From the NCBI GenBank assembly GCA_022393335.1, contig JAJEKB010020583.1:512287-576286 (forward strand): DNA of 64,000 nt. Direction: 5' to 3'. Numbering within the stretch: position 1 is the first letter of the stretch; each line of letters opens with the position of its first letter. The notes beneath the pieces were generated by a model. It did no database searches. It was not told where the DNA came from and saw only the letters and a program-made list of their open reading frames with translations. Below are positions 22,432 to 34,364 of this stretch, in pieces. Both the position numbers and the translations under genes were made by a program. The DNA comes from Macrotrachela quadricornifera (Eukaryota > Rotifera > Eurotatoria > Philodinida > Philodinidae).

Positions 22432-23982
22432 ATGATTGATACGTCTGCACGTCCCAATTCAGTTTATGTGTCATTAATTCAAAGTAAATCATTATTTTTC
22501 TGTATGACTTTATTTTTATTAGTGGTTTCTTTTTTAGTTGGATGTTCATATTATGAATTTGATATAACTTATCCAATTCATCTAAATGACATCATTAGTC
22601 CAAATGAATTTCGTGAATCAATTAATCGAATCAATAATGTATTTCCTTCATTTAAAAAACTTATAAGAATAGTTTGGATTCTATTTTCTTTAACCATAAC
22701 TATTGGAACAATATGTTTTATTGTTGCTGGAGTAACAGCAACTAAACCACTTACATCTGTATTTTACATATTAATCAGTATTGGAACTGTTTTAACTACT
22801 CTTGGATCAATGTTTATTGGATTTGGATCTTGTATTTTATATCCAAAACGTCAAACACGAATGCGACAAGCTATTGCTGAAGAATCAATGAAATATTCAT
22901 TAAGATCACCAATACCATGTAGTTGGAGATTAGATACTTCAGGAATACGAGTTCCAGAATATGCACAACATCATAATAATTATCAACCAGGTTTTTGTGT
23001 AAATATTTGTTTTTTTCATTAATATTATTTATTGATCTTAAGAACATTGATTATAAGAGTTCATATTTATTTTCTTTTTCTCTTTCTCGTAGAGAAGAGT
23101 CTTAGGAACATAAATTGTTTGTTTGCTTGCTTGCTTGTGTGTCCGCAGGGTCAAAAAAACATCGAAAATCGATTTTTCGAAGAAGGCATTTCTAGAGGTA
23201 TTTCGATGCAGGGAGTTCGAATCTGAAGTCTGTTTGGTGATCATGTGGTATCAGCATTGATCAATGGATGTTAGGAATTGGTGAGGTTTGGTATTTTTCA
23301 TCGAAAATAAGTGTTTTTTCACGAAATGATGATTTCATCGTGGTGGATGATGAACACCATTGCTGATTATTCTCTTTCTCGTAGAGAAGAGTCTTACAAA
23401 CATAAATTGTCGGATTAATTGATTGATTGCTTGTATGTCCGCACAAGGTCAAAAAAACATTTTATTAATATTTTCCATAAAACTTAACCAAAGTGTAATC
23501 GGAGTCGAGGAACTTGAATCTGATGTTAGTGTTTCGAAATTTTTTTCGGATTCATTTTTTTACACAAAGGATCACCTTTTTTTGGAAAAATTTTTTTTTT
23601 TTGATAATGGTTGATTGTAGGGTGATCAAGGTCGAGGAACTTGAATTTGACTTCGGTTTTTGTAATTTTATAAATGAATAGCATGACGGTAGTTTAGAAA
23701 CACGATTTCTACGAGAAAGAGCTGAGAGAGTCTTTGGACGAGCGTTACTTGTAGTTAGTAATTGATATTGATCGTTCTACTCCTCCAGAAAGTGGTAGAC
23801 GAATGCATTATTCAAATAAAGTTGCACCTGAACCAGTATCATTTTATGAACAACAAAATAATTATTTACCTCCACCGTATTCAGATTTATCTGCAGGATT
23901 TTGTCCACAATGTAATACATTACGATCAAATCTTACAGCTAAGTTTTGTTCATCATGTGGACATTCATTTAATAAATATTGA
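22432..23982 (+). CDS. Small membrane protein with C-terminal zinc-ribbon motif, paralogue A, 246 aa
   Basis: Exons by hand: 22432-22483, 22538-22998, 23755-23982 (741 nt in total). Intron 2 (756 bp) holds an inserted element. The 54-bp intron 1 has GT-AG ends but is a multiple of three and open, so retaining it would add a hydrophobic segment ('LFFCMTLFLLVVSFLVGC'). After an outer loop with 'DITYPIHLNDI' come two transmembrane segments, 'IVWILFSLTITIGTICFIVA' and 'ILISIGTVLTTLGSMFIGF'. A basic stretch, 'RQTRMRQAIAEESMKYSLRS', follows. The tail has a PPPY motif and two CxxC pairs, 'FCPQCNT' and 'FCSSCG', like a zinc ribbon. The family is unknown to me. A PPPY motif can bind WW domains, for example of Nedd4 ligases (inference). 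The neighbour at 24458 is a tandem copy with the same exon plan. Confidence 0.75.
23080..23725. mobile_element. Repeat-rich insertion in intron 2 of paralogue A
   Basis: CTCTTTCTCGTAGAGAAGAG starts nearly identical 85-90 bp units at 23080 and 23372, each ending GTCAAAAAAACAT. An inverted match (TTCTACGAGAAAGAG) lies at about 23707. Two further related pieces, each with GTCGAGGAACTTGAAT, are near 23505 and 23630. Paralogue B has only a 62-bp intron at the same place, so this DNA was gained after duplication. The exact ends are unclear. Confidence 0.55.
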
Positions 23983-24344
23983 ACAAATATTTTTTTACAT
24001 AGTTTACTAATCATAAGTTTTTAGGTATGATTAAAATTTATATTTATTTTTATTTCTCAGATTATTTTAAAATGTTCAATTAGCAAATAGAAGATTTTGT
24101 TGAAAGGAATTATATTATATTAATCATTTGAATTTACTTTTAATTGTTGTATATTGATACAAATATGCGTCAATATTCTTTATAATAATACCGATAAAAG
24201 GGCAAAAAAAACGACCTTCTTTGGTTTTCTTCTTATTCATCATGTTTCGTATCTAAAAGATAAAGAAATGTTGTATTCTGTTGTTGATTATTTTTAATAT
24301 GACGACATGATGAAAATATAAAATGACGTCTGTCGTCATAAAAT

Positions 24345-24356
24345 ATATAAAACAAA
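24345..24356 (+). promoter_or_regulatory. Possible TATA box of paralogue B
   Basis: AATATATAAAAC lies about 105 bp before the ATG at 24458. Plausible but unsupported otherwise. Confidence 0.3.
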
Positions 24357-24457
24357 CGAGATAAACTGATACTTTTATGCTGAGTTAATGACTGTGTAGA
24401 TTTGATCGAGTTTTACTGTTTTATTTTAATGAATTATTTTGAATTTAGAAAAATAAA

Positions 24458-25298
24458 ATGATAGGTATTCCTGTAAATCCAAATTCAGTTTTTGTACCAG
24501 TTGTTCAAAGTAAATATTCATTTTATTTTGAAATAATAATCGTAAGTTTTTGTTTTTAGCTGGTTGTTTCAAAGTAGAATTTGATACAACATATCCAATT
24601 CATCTATATGGTATAATTAATCAAACAGAATTTCAAGAATCAATTAATAGAATTAATCGTACAATATCTCCAAATAAAATATTAATATTTCTTGCTGTTA
24701 TTTTTGGTTTGAGTATAATTGGTGGTATGATATGTTTTATTGTTGGTGGTGTAACAGCATCGAGATCTTATACATATGGTTTTCCTGCATTAATTGGTGT
24801 TGGAATAGCTCTATCTATTGTTGGATCATTGGTTTTTGGTCTTGGATGTTGTACTGTACAATTTCAACGTGTAGGACGTATGCGACAAGCAATTGCTGCT
24901 GAATCAAGAAAATATTCTTCAAGATCACCAACACCATGTAGTTGGAGATTAGATACAACAAGAAATTGGGATGGAGGATATAGAAATTATTATCATAATC
25001 AATTAATTTATCATGTAAGTATTAATATTTTTGTTTTAATTTAACAAAATAAATTTCTATTTTTTTTTGTTTTTAGTTAGTGATTGACATTGGTCGTTCT
25101 ACTAAACCAACAAATAGAGTTTATTATTCAAATCAAGTTGCTTCTGAACCAACATTACTTTTTGGACAGCAAGATAATGATTTACCTCCACCTTATTCAG
25201 ATCATACTGTAAGATTTTGTTCTCAATGTAGTGCACCACGACATAATCTCACAGCTAATTTTTGCTCATCATGTGGAAGTTCGTTCAATAAATATTAA
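24458..25298 (+). CDS. Small membrane protein with C-terminal zinc-ribbon motif, paralogue B, 242 aa
   Basis: Exons: 24458-24509, 24560-25014, 25077-25298 (729 nt). Exon 1 is 52 nt, the same as in paralogue A, and both junctions keep the same phase. Intron 1 here is 50 bp and contains an in-frame stop, so it must be removed. This supports intron 1 in both copies. The protein has 'FDTTYPIHLYGIINQTEFQE' in the first loop, two transmembrane segments around 'IFGLSIIGGMICFIVGGV' and 'LIGVGIALSIVGSLVFGLG', the basic stretch 'RVGRMRQAIAAESRKYSSRS', 'PCSWRLDTT', a PPPY motif and CxxC pairs 'FCSQCSA' and 'FCSSCGS'. Function is unknown. The strong conservation of the tail points to a selected role. Confidence 0.8.
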
Positions 25299-27355
25299 AT
25301 ATTTACCTTTTTATTTTTTTTTTAATACTTAAAAGTTGAATATTGAATAAATATTGTTGGTAGATATTTTAAGAAAAACGTTAGTATTCAACATCAATCA
25401 TTATTAAAGAAGAGAATTACATTAAATGATGATTATAAGAGGAATGAAATGTTGTCCATTTCAAGATAAAACATGAAGTTGATATATATTTTTTTTTTAA
25501 TAAATCTTCATAGGAGCAAGATAGAGAAGTGATATTTTCACTATTGGAAAGAAGAAATGGAGATACGTGAAACTGTATATTTTAAGATAATTCGACGTGC
25601 TTGTTTCAAAGATTTAAAGCAATGTTTTTGAAAACAAACATATTTTGTGAGATAAATAAAGTGATTTCTCAATAATTTCGTGTACATTTAAATTAGTAAT
25701 AGAAGATAAACAAAACTAGACACAATGCTGAAACTTTTAGATCTATTTGTTCAGAAGTTGTTTTTATTACAAAATAGAAACTCAATATATCGACATTTTT
25801 TTAAAAATATTGATTAGGAACACTCTAAAAAAGCTTCATGCAAGACAGTGTCATAAGAATCTATCATACTTCAGTACATATGCTTTTTTAGTTAGTTTCT
25901 ATTGAATATTCACGCTTTCATATATAACTTCTCAACTAAAACTTCTAAATGTTCAGGACAATTGACCATCCATTGAGGTAAATCATATTAAAATACAACA
26001 CTTACTACAACTAATGTTTATAATAATGATATCAATCAACAGATCTTTTTACTAGTGCAAGATCTATTGCATAAACTGAATTTCGTATATATCTCCCAAT
26101 AATAATCTCAAACTTTGTTAAATGATGAAGTCTATAGATAGATTATAGTACATCTCTTAAGTCTTATATATTGACTCGCTATTAACGAATGTCACTTGGT
26201 TACAAATGAGATAGACGAGTAATAAAACGTTCCATATCGTATGAAAAAAAGAGAATAATAACCATAAACACAATCAAAGAAATTGGTTCATATAAAATCA
26301 CATTTTGTTTCGATTAAGTTTTTCAATTATTATCTGAACAACAAACAGCGAATGCTATATTATACACAATTACCAATTCTAATCTATACAGGTATACGAA
26401 TTTATGCGTACTGTATCAGTATATAATTGAAAATCTTAGTTTAACTAAAATTATGAAGAGATATTTTCTATAGTAAACTTATAGTTATCTAAGACATTAT
26501 CTACAGAAAAAAACACATGATTTGAAAAATATAAAATAATTTTTGATAAAAGAATAGATTTCATGGTGGAATCATATCCTGTGAAGTACATGTCTTTTTT
26601 CAAATGATTTATCTTTTTGCGTTAATTTTTGTTACATTAAAAATGTTCATTTTTTCAATTATTTTATGTAAATTGAATAAGTTGCTTTATAATTTTTTAT
26701 TGTTACAATGTTTTTTTTTCAAATTAAAATTAGACGTTTTGTAAATATATTTAGTAAAACGTTTTTGTATATTAAATAAAAATTAGAAAATAAAATATTA
26801 CTTGAATATTTCAATTTCGAACCGATATTATGCATTCTTCCAATGATTGTTTGAAAATGGATGAAGAGACTATTCTTATGTCTATTAATAGGATCATCAA
26901 AATTTTATCTTGATTTTTTTTTAACTGTGATTGTGCTTCAGTTACTGCAACAAACTGTCCTCTACGAAAGAAAAATCGTTGTTTATTCATCATTTTTTTT
27001 CTTCTGATCAGGTGCAGAAATTTTATTTCAATCTACTATTTTGTTGTTCTCATTTTTCTTTTACTTTTTTTTGATTCTTTGAGTATTTAAATAGCAGCTA
27101 GTAACTTTGAAGTTTTCAAAATAATCATCGTTCGATTCTCTTGTTTAATATAGAGAATATTGATTCATCATTCGTTAGATAGCATGCTGAAATACTTTCA
27201 CACCAAATACATTCAAAAATAAATAAATAAAAACACCCTACGTGAAGTTTTATTAAGAACATAGCGTCTTTTTTTTCTTTCTTTTTATTTCAGTTCGAAC
27301 GGCAAAAATTTGGTATAACCGTTTTTTATCACTGCCTTTGACGTAAACAAATAAA
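25299..27355. other. AT-rich intergenic between the two paralogue pairs
   Basis: No convincing coding region. A minus-strand ORF at 26811-26993 and others are short and lack support. T-rich and A-rich runs are common. Confidence 0.5.
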
Positions 27356-28358
27356 ATGACATCTTATTCAATGCTCATAAACTCAGGAGAAAGTTCTAAT
27401 GTACAATTTGAACTTCAAAGTCCAGAAGATAATCAGTTACGTGAAGTAACAGCTGTCTTAGCTGTTGCAGCACACATCAGATCATTTTATCGACTTTTTG
27501 CTATGATAGCAATTCTTCTAGTATTCAGTGGTATTGGTACTGCTGCAATCATTGTGGGATTCATCAAAATTAACACTTGTCCAACTGACAATTGGAAACC
27601 TAAATGGCTCATTATATTTGGACTAGTAGATATTGTTGTATGTGGAATTACTATGATACTTGTACGTAAATACATTTTTTGCTATATATGATCTAGTTAG
27701 AAATTCTTTTCCGATCGACCGATGATTATTTACTAATATTTCTTTATGTAATCATTTCCATACAAGAGAGTAATTACAGAAATAACATATTCCAAATCTT
27801 TGATGATTTGCTGTTTAGTTTTTACTTTTATCAACGATTTATCTTGTAAAATTTAATTATTATCTATAGATACTAGTGCAATGTTTGATGTATAATAATT
27901 TTTCTTAGATAACTTAAACAAATATTTTTTGATTTTGAACGAAAATATATCTTAATCGAAATTTAGGCTATTACACGCGTCACATGTCATTATCATCGAA
28001 GTGCTTGCCTTCGAAATTTTATCCTTAAGTTTTTATGGTTTTCATCGAAGATTGTATTAATCTTACAAGCAATTGTGAAGGTTAGATTTGATCATCTTCT
28101 CAATTAATAAAAATTTCACTTTTTATTTTTATTTTGTAGTCTAAAGTTGAAAATAAAAACTTTTATACACATTCACAAACCACAAATCAAAGCAAAGAAA
28201 AGTATTGTGACAATATTGTACAATATTTTGTATTAGCTGCTGGAAATATTCTGATAATTGTAATATTTGTGACTACAATTTTCATAGTGACCAACTATTG
28301 TAAAGGACGTCGTCAAACCAATGTTAATTTAAACAATAATGCAAATACAACTGTATAA
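27356..28358 (+). CDS. Four-transmembrane protein, paralogue C, 212 aa
   Basis: Exons: 27356-27661, 27967-28080, 28140-28358, all junctions phase 0, 639 nt in total. After a polar N-terminus come 'VAAHIRSFYRLFAMIAILLV' (TM1), 'WLIIFGLVDIVVCGITMIL' (TM2), a Cys/basic linker starting 'AITRVTCHYHRS', TM3 around 'FLWFSSKIVLILQAIV', an outer loop with 'KYCDNIVQYF', TM4 'ILIIVIFVTTIFIVTNY' and a short Asn-rich tail. The plan resembles tetraspan proteins such as the CD20/MS4A or claudin-like type, but no signature motif of those families is clear. The neighbour at 28804 is a tandem copy with the same exon lengths. Function unknown. Confidence 0.75.
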
Positions 28359-28803
28359 AAAAGGATTTCAAAATTATGTTTATTTTTTTATTATTACATA
28401 TATTTAAGGAGTAAATACATCTCCTTTTTTCTCATTAGAAAGAGCTATTTTATTATATCAGAAAAATATATTATCATTACTGTTCATTCTACTACCAGAA
28501 AAATATTTTTTTTTCGTTCTATTCTCAACTTTTTCATACAAACTTCTTGAAGAATAAAGTAAGTCATGTTTGAAAGATGCCTATTAGAAATAGAAGGTAA
28601 TGTTTTGTTTTTCATTCTGTTGAATTTTAATCATTTTGAAAAATGAAATGCGAAGAAAAACAAATTTCAATAGTATTATAATCGCACATGTTTGTACTTT
28701 TTCATTTAAACTCAAAAATAGAAAAAAAAATACTCATATTGTTATAATTTTTGCTTTTAGATATTTAAAGTATATTTTCTGGTGGTTACCTTTGTTAAAC
28801 GAA

Positions 28804-29647
28804 ATGCAAATTCCTTATTCAATACTATGGGAACCACATGCAGGTCCTAGTTTGAATTCAGTATTAAATAGACAAGATGGTGAAGAACCACGCACAACAT
28901 CTGCCGCCATTGCTGTTGCAGCACATATCAGATCATTTTATCAATTATTTGCGACTATAGGAAGCCTTCTGATAATGATTAGTTTTGGTATTATTACTAT
29001 TATCTTTGGTTATATTAAACGTAAGACATGTTCAGATTCTAAACATGTTTTTCAAATGTTTATTGTATTTGGAATAATGGATCTTATAATTTGTGGAATA
29101 GTCATTATAATAGTATGTATGATTACTTTTCCTAGATGAATTCATATTTTGAACAAAAATATAAACTAGTTTGAGTACATCACTCGTTATACTTTCGACT
29201 ATTTTAGAAAAACATATATTAGTTGTTATGAAAGAATTTATTGGTGCTTTTTTTATATAGATTAGTGCACGTGTTACATGTTGCTACCGTCGAAGTAATC
29301 TTGTGTGTTGCCTTTCATTCTTTGGATTAGTGTTTGTATCTATGGTTTTTCTCGTGGCAACTATGATTGTTACAGTTAGGTTTTATTTTATCTTTTAATT
29401 AAGAAGTAATGCTGTTTGTTTTATATTCTAGGAAGGTACTTGGATACAAAAATTTTTAGGAGTTTCATCTTACAGTGAAAATTACAATGCCAATTGCGAG
29501 AATAGTGCACGGTATTTTATATGGTTAATAACAATTTGTGTACTGTTTGGATTTTGCTCGCCCGTTGTCTGCGTGTCGACCATTGGTTGTGGATTACAAC
29601 GCGAACAAGCTCCTGATTCCACGGTTCATTTTACTACACTTGCATAA
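28804..29647 (+). CDS. Four-transmembrane protein, paralogue D, 212 aa
   Basis: Exons: 28804-29112, 29261-29374, 29432-29647, phase 0 throughout. Exon 2 is 114 nt as in paralogue C, and the total length (639 nt) is identical. I chose the Met at 28804 because it aligns with the paralogue start; the open frame reaches further up to 28636 without similarity. Conserved words are 'AVAAHIRSFYQLFATI', 'IFGYIKRKTC' and 'ARVTCCYRRSN'. Four hydrophobic segments are present, and the tail ends 'TVHFTTLA'. Function unknown, as for its neighbour. Confidence 0.75.
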
Positions 29648-30130
29648 TGTCTTTAAACTTTTGTTATCATGTAAGTGTTAAGTTGATAAAAACAAAGGCT
29701 ATCAAATCATGTATGAAACAACCATATAATATAATATTGTTTAATCGATTGAGGATGGAATTTCTTGTTGTTTTCACACAAAGAACACATTTTCTTTGAG
29801 AATTTTGTTTGATCGATGTTGAAGATATAAGCGATGGAAAATGGTGTGCAATAAATCTAATACGATTGCCCGCGGTACTGGATCGACCTTATTGGCGTTT
29901 TTAGTTTCACATACTTTTCATTAATTTGACGAATCAACTGTAATCGAAAGTTACACGAATGGATAGTTTATCAGTCTTTTTCTTGTATGAAATAAGTGAA
30001 TTTAGGATAGATATATTCAAGAAATAGAAAAGTTTTTTTCTTACACATTCGACATAACTAATTTGCATATCAAATCTATCAATAGCATTCATATTTTCAA
30101 TATAGTCCTTGGCAGAGACGAGTTTTTGAA
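29648..30130. other. AT-rich intergenic
   Basis: The 3' region of paralogue D and AT-rich sequence; nothing recognised. Confidence 0.5.
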
Positions 30131-31080
30131 TTACTCTCCAATTGTATAGTTGATTTTTACATTATTTACTATCTTTGATTCATGCATTCTTGGACTTGTG
30201 TGTCAAGTATTAATGAATAAATTGTAACATTTCAAAAGATGTGGTTGCATAATTGTCATTATAATTGAACCTGAAACTCCAACCTGGCTATTATGTTGAA
30301 TCTGTTTGAGAACCTGCACAAATCATAAAATCCAGAACAAATGTTTTTATTCCAAATCGATGTCGTTTCGATAGGATCTATTGTTTAAAGACTAGCCGTC
30401 TTTTCCAAAGTACTGAACTTTTATCGACACAAAGATTTCCATATGGAATCATAATCTGTTTGAATTTTTCCTTTAAATGTTCCACAACAAACACTTGATT
30501 TTGTATAATCTGTCTCTAGGCATAGTACCACCAAATATTAGTGTTGCAATCAAAGGACTAATGGACCGACAATCCTTGATTAGGAACTATTGTATATGAA
30601 TCATTAACATGAAGATCACCAAAAAAAACATACATTACTTCAAAATTAGTTGAGCACCATTTAGCTTGATGTGACAAGGAATGCTTATTAGTAGAATCTG
30701 CTTGAAATTTATTTGTCTTGCCAGCAATAATCTGTATCGACCTTTAATCAAAAAATATTTTAAGAAAGTTTAACAGCATATTCTCAGCTAGATCAACATT
30801 ATATCACAATTGTTGTCTTGAAATGAAAACAATATTGGTTTAAAGTTGCCTTTTTACCATAATCTCAATGTGTGATTGTAAATGTGAGCTGAAGGAATAT
30901 TTTCATTATTCGAAACATCCATTGCATCCACAGCAGCAAAGTCACTAGAGTTGTCCTCATTTCCAATTTCATCATTAATTTCCATCTATGATCCAGTTTC
31001 TGATTCACCACTGGAGACTTCGTCAATTTCATTGCTACTATATTTTCTGATAGTTGCCATTTTGATTCACAAGAGAAACT
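30130..31080 (-). pseudogene. Dead piggyBac transposase, copy 1
   Basis: On the minus strand, near 30480-30330, the reading is 'KFKQIMIPYGNLCVDKSSVL', then 'WKRRLVFKQ', a stop, and 'KRHRFGIKTFVLDFMICAG'. This is the piggyBac (DDE_Tnp_1_7) core 'P..lsiDEs...fkGR..fkqY.p.KrhkwGiK'. The second catalytic-region Asp is visible in 'CVDKSS', but the following Glu is lost. An acidic N-terminal region typical of these transposases ('NEDNSSDFAAVDAMDVSNNE') lies near 30960-30890. Many stops and frame changes are present. No TTAA-flanked inverted ends were identified. Confidence 0.7.
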
Positions 31081-31316
31081 TAAACGTAGAAAATATTTTA
31101 TTACATTCTCGATTTAGAAGTCGTAATTCGCTATCACCAGATAAAGATACATTTATACATATGTATTAGTGCCCTGCGGTTCCTATAATTACCCGGGAAC
31201 CGAACCGGAACCGTCGGTTCCGGTTCCCAAAATCGAAAAAAAACGGTTCCAGTTTCGGTTCCTAAAATTTGTTTTAGGAACCGGTGTATTTACATTGATA
31301 TAGAAAATATTGAATA

Positions 31317-32538
31317 GGTGTCAAAAGATCGAAAGTCAAAAGATCGAAAAGCAAAATATCGAAGAGGTAAAATATCGAAGAGGCAAAACACCGAAAAAAA
31401 AAAATACCGAATGGCATAATGTCGAAGGAAGAATGTCGAAAAGATAAAACATCGAAAGTCAAAAAATCGAAGAATAAAATATCGAAAATACAAAATGTCG
31501 AAAATTTTCTAATCTGTACTAAAGAGAAAAAAATTCATGAACATAGCCTATTCATTCTCTGACATTATTGCTGATACATTTCTATATAAAAGCATGCGCA
31601 TGTATGTAAATTTTTCCTTTCTTTCGTCACAGCAGCCTCGACTAATACCTTTCTTTTCGCTCAGTAACTCTTTTTTCTTATTATTTGTCCATATAAGGTA
31701 AGGGCAAAACGTTCACGACATTATTCATATCGATATAAATAGAAAAATTTTTGAGAACTTTTTTAACAAATAATACCACAAGATGCAGCGTGAAAAGCTC
31801 TACAATATCCATACGAGTACTTATTTAATATTTGCAGTTTTGCTTTCGAAATAAACAAAATTTTGAGCGTCTAAGTTTCAATGTTGCAAAAAAGTTCTTT
31901 TTAGCACGCGAGGAATACATTTTTTCTTACTTAGTACTTGATATCCTTTATTAAAAGATACATAAAATACACCATATGATGCAGCGTGAAAAAATCTACA
32001 ATTTACAAAGGACAATTATAAAAAAATGGAATAAGAAAGAGCGAATTCATCTTGTAGGAAAAAAATATCGTTTTCATATGGTCGAAATTTGGGCGCTCAA
32101 AATCTTGTCCAACTTGAAAAACAAGAACCGCGACTCTAAAATAAGCAGCCTTGTAAATATTGTAAAGCTTCTCACTCTGCATCGCGTGGTATAATTCGTT
32201 GAAAAAAGTCCTCAGAAATTTTCTATCTAACTTAGATCAATATAAAAAATGTCACGAACTTTTTGTCCTTATATTACTTTTACTTATTTCTGTGCATTTT
32301 TATTATTTTTATTAAAATATAACAATGTTTTTCATCTATTTTACTTCACCTTGCGCTCAACAACGATACAAAAAAGCTATATCTTCTTTCATTTCACCGA
32401 CGTAAAATAATAGAAAATGAACTATTAGAACATTTTCCGATACTCTCATTCATATTCAACATTTTCGATGTTTTTTTTTCGACATTTTTCCTTCGATATT
32501 TTGCTCTTCGACATTTTGACTTTCGGTCTTTCAACACC
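31317..32538. mobile_element. Nested element with TCGAA-unit arrays at both ends
   Basis: The left end GGTGTCAAAAGATCGAAAGT and the right end (other strand) GGTGTTGAAAGACCGAAAGT are inverted copies that continue as GTCAAAA. From 31319 to about 31508 there are about 12 units of 14-17 bp with the core TCGAA; a shorter inverted array lies at 32460-32530. The string AAAATATTGAATA is on the left flank and AAAATATTGAGTA a few bases beyond the right end, possibly a duplicated target. Confidence 0.6.
31781..32005 (+). repeat. Dispersed motif GATGCAGCGTGAAAAGCTCTAC
   Basis: Near-identical copies of a GATGCAGCGTGAAAA-type word start at about 31782 and 31978, in the nested element, and a third is at about 60092, each after ATACCACAA/ACCATAT/ACTATAA. 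The 60-kb copy lies outside the element, next to the NHL gene intron. Confidence 0.6.
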
Positions 32539-32930
32539 TTACCAAAATATTGAGTAAGATATTTTTTAATTCCTGTATTCCTGTTTTGAGATTGTTCATA
32601 TTTTTTAAGATAACTCCAAGATTCCCTGCAAAACAGCGTCAACAACTTTTTAGTCATTCTTGACCTCTGTTTCAAATATGGGTGTAAGAAATGCACAAAA
32701 TGCATCACTACACAGGTCATAATCTGTGTCAACATATTATTATGTTGCATTTGAAAAATTCCTTATGTATCATTAAAAAAATGTTCGGTTCCAACGGTTC
32801 CGGTTCCGGTTCCATTCCCTTTTTTTTCACGGTTCCGGTTCCGGTTCCGGGTAACCGAAATTGAAAAAACCGGTTCCCGGTTCGGTTCTCGGTTCCATTT
32901 ATTTTGGAACCGCAGGGCACTAATATGTAT

Positions 32931-34360
32931 GTATGTAAGATCGACAGAATAAAAATGTAGTAGAAAAATAGAATCCATGATGGAAATGAGAATATATACG
33001 AAGAGAAATAAAAAATAAACCGTAAATGGTATGAACGAGGTATGTGAGAAAAGTTAGCACTATATTCAGCTTTTCCTGTCGAAATTCGCTATATTAGTTG
33101 GGTTAATTCTAAAGCCACTTAGGTTAAATGTAGAATTTCATTCTGGAACGAAAAAAAAAGAATTCTTATCAAAGAACAGAGTATTTACTGACCCTAAACG
33201 AAATGATTGCAATGCTAATTCTTCTTGTTTTACCTTGTTCTCTATTAAAACCTTCTAAATTGTTTCTTTTATATTCTTTTATTCATTGAATGAAAAAAAA
33301 ATGGCATTTTATGATAACAATCAAATGAGTTTTCATCAATCATCACACCTTTCACAAAATAATTGAATTGAGCACCATCTTTTTTTTCTTCATATCTTAT
33401 GCAATAAAAATCAAGAGATTTGAATTGTTAAATGTCATGTTATTCTTTTTCTTTTACATAGGATTATAATTCTATATAATAACTTTGACAATAATTCTAT
33501 CTATTAGTTTACTGTAACAAGATTTTCTTAAAAAGTATATTGCACATATAAACTTTATACATCTACTTCTTGTTTGACAAGTATGTATGTATACATGTAT
33601 ATACGATTGTCAACATTTATATCGTTAACCTAATGAAGTAGTTTCATTTAAATCATGGATTTATTTTCATTGTTTCAAGTGTTTTAATGATAAGATTTTT
33701 CATTTCTATATATTTGTGAATTACTGTTAAATGAATTTTCTTGTGATGAATATTTTGGCTTTTTAGGTCAATTTTAAATTATAACATTGTCTAAAGACGC
33801 AAATTTAAAAATTTCATAGATATTGAAAGAACTATTGCGTTGTATGTAATTTACAGTATCAAGATTATGCATTTTTTATCGACAAAAAATTATTCGTACA
33901 ATTTCGATAATGGTGATATTAACTGAAACTTTGTAGTAATTCAGAATACTGTGTCAGTACAATAATGTGCCAAAGTTTCTTGAACATTCTTTTTTTGCGA
34001 TGGAGTGTATCTTGCTGTAAGTGTTCATTTTACTAATAATTTTTTTCAGTGGATTTGCTTTCTATTGAACATAACATCACAAAAAATAACATACAGAAGA
34101 ACAAAGTCACATCTGGGCATGCACATGTTCAAGGTTCAGTTTCAAAATTAGAATCTGTCAGAATTAGTCAAAAATAAAAGTGTTGAAAGATTCAGATGAG
34201 AACAGTCAAGTCGATTTTTTCAGCTTTTGTCTATCTATTTTCCTGTTAGTTGACAATTTTTTATAGAATGCACTGTCTGTAATGAAATTTCAGTCACTTT
34301 CGCTATCAACTTCTTCTGACTGGTTCCTGTTCTTTGAAACCAGTGCATCCCGAGTCATGT
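32931..34360. other. AT-rich intergenic
   Basis: No convincing coding sequence. A GTATGTATACATGTATATAC patch near 33580 is simple sequence. Confidence 0.5.
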
Positions 34361-34364
34361 GACT

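Larger units (their letters stand above)
31167..32922. mobile_element. hAT-like element with 8-bp TSD and GGTTCC-rich ends
   Basis: The ends TAGTGCCCTGCGGTTCC at 31167 and GGAACCGCAGGGCACTA ending at 32922 are perfect inverted copies. The flanks are ATATGTAT on both sides (31159-31166 and 32923-32930), an 8-bp target duplication. Just inside each end are clusters of GGTTCCGGTTCC/GGAACCGG words in opposite orientation, as expected for subterminal transposase-binding repeats. No transposase frame remains. Another repeat-ended unit is nested inside (31317-32538). Confidence 0.88.

Noticed and set aside
23150..23230. tRNA-like GTTCGAATC word
   Set aside because: No acceptor stem or D-arm could be built around it; it lies in an intronic repeat.
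24510..24559. Frameshift in paralogue B
   Set aside because: The 50 bp have GT-AG ends, sit at the same place and phase as the 54-bp intron of paralogue A, and removal restores the frame, so an intron explains it.
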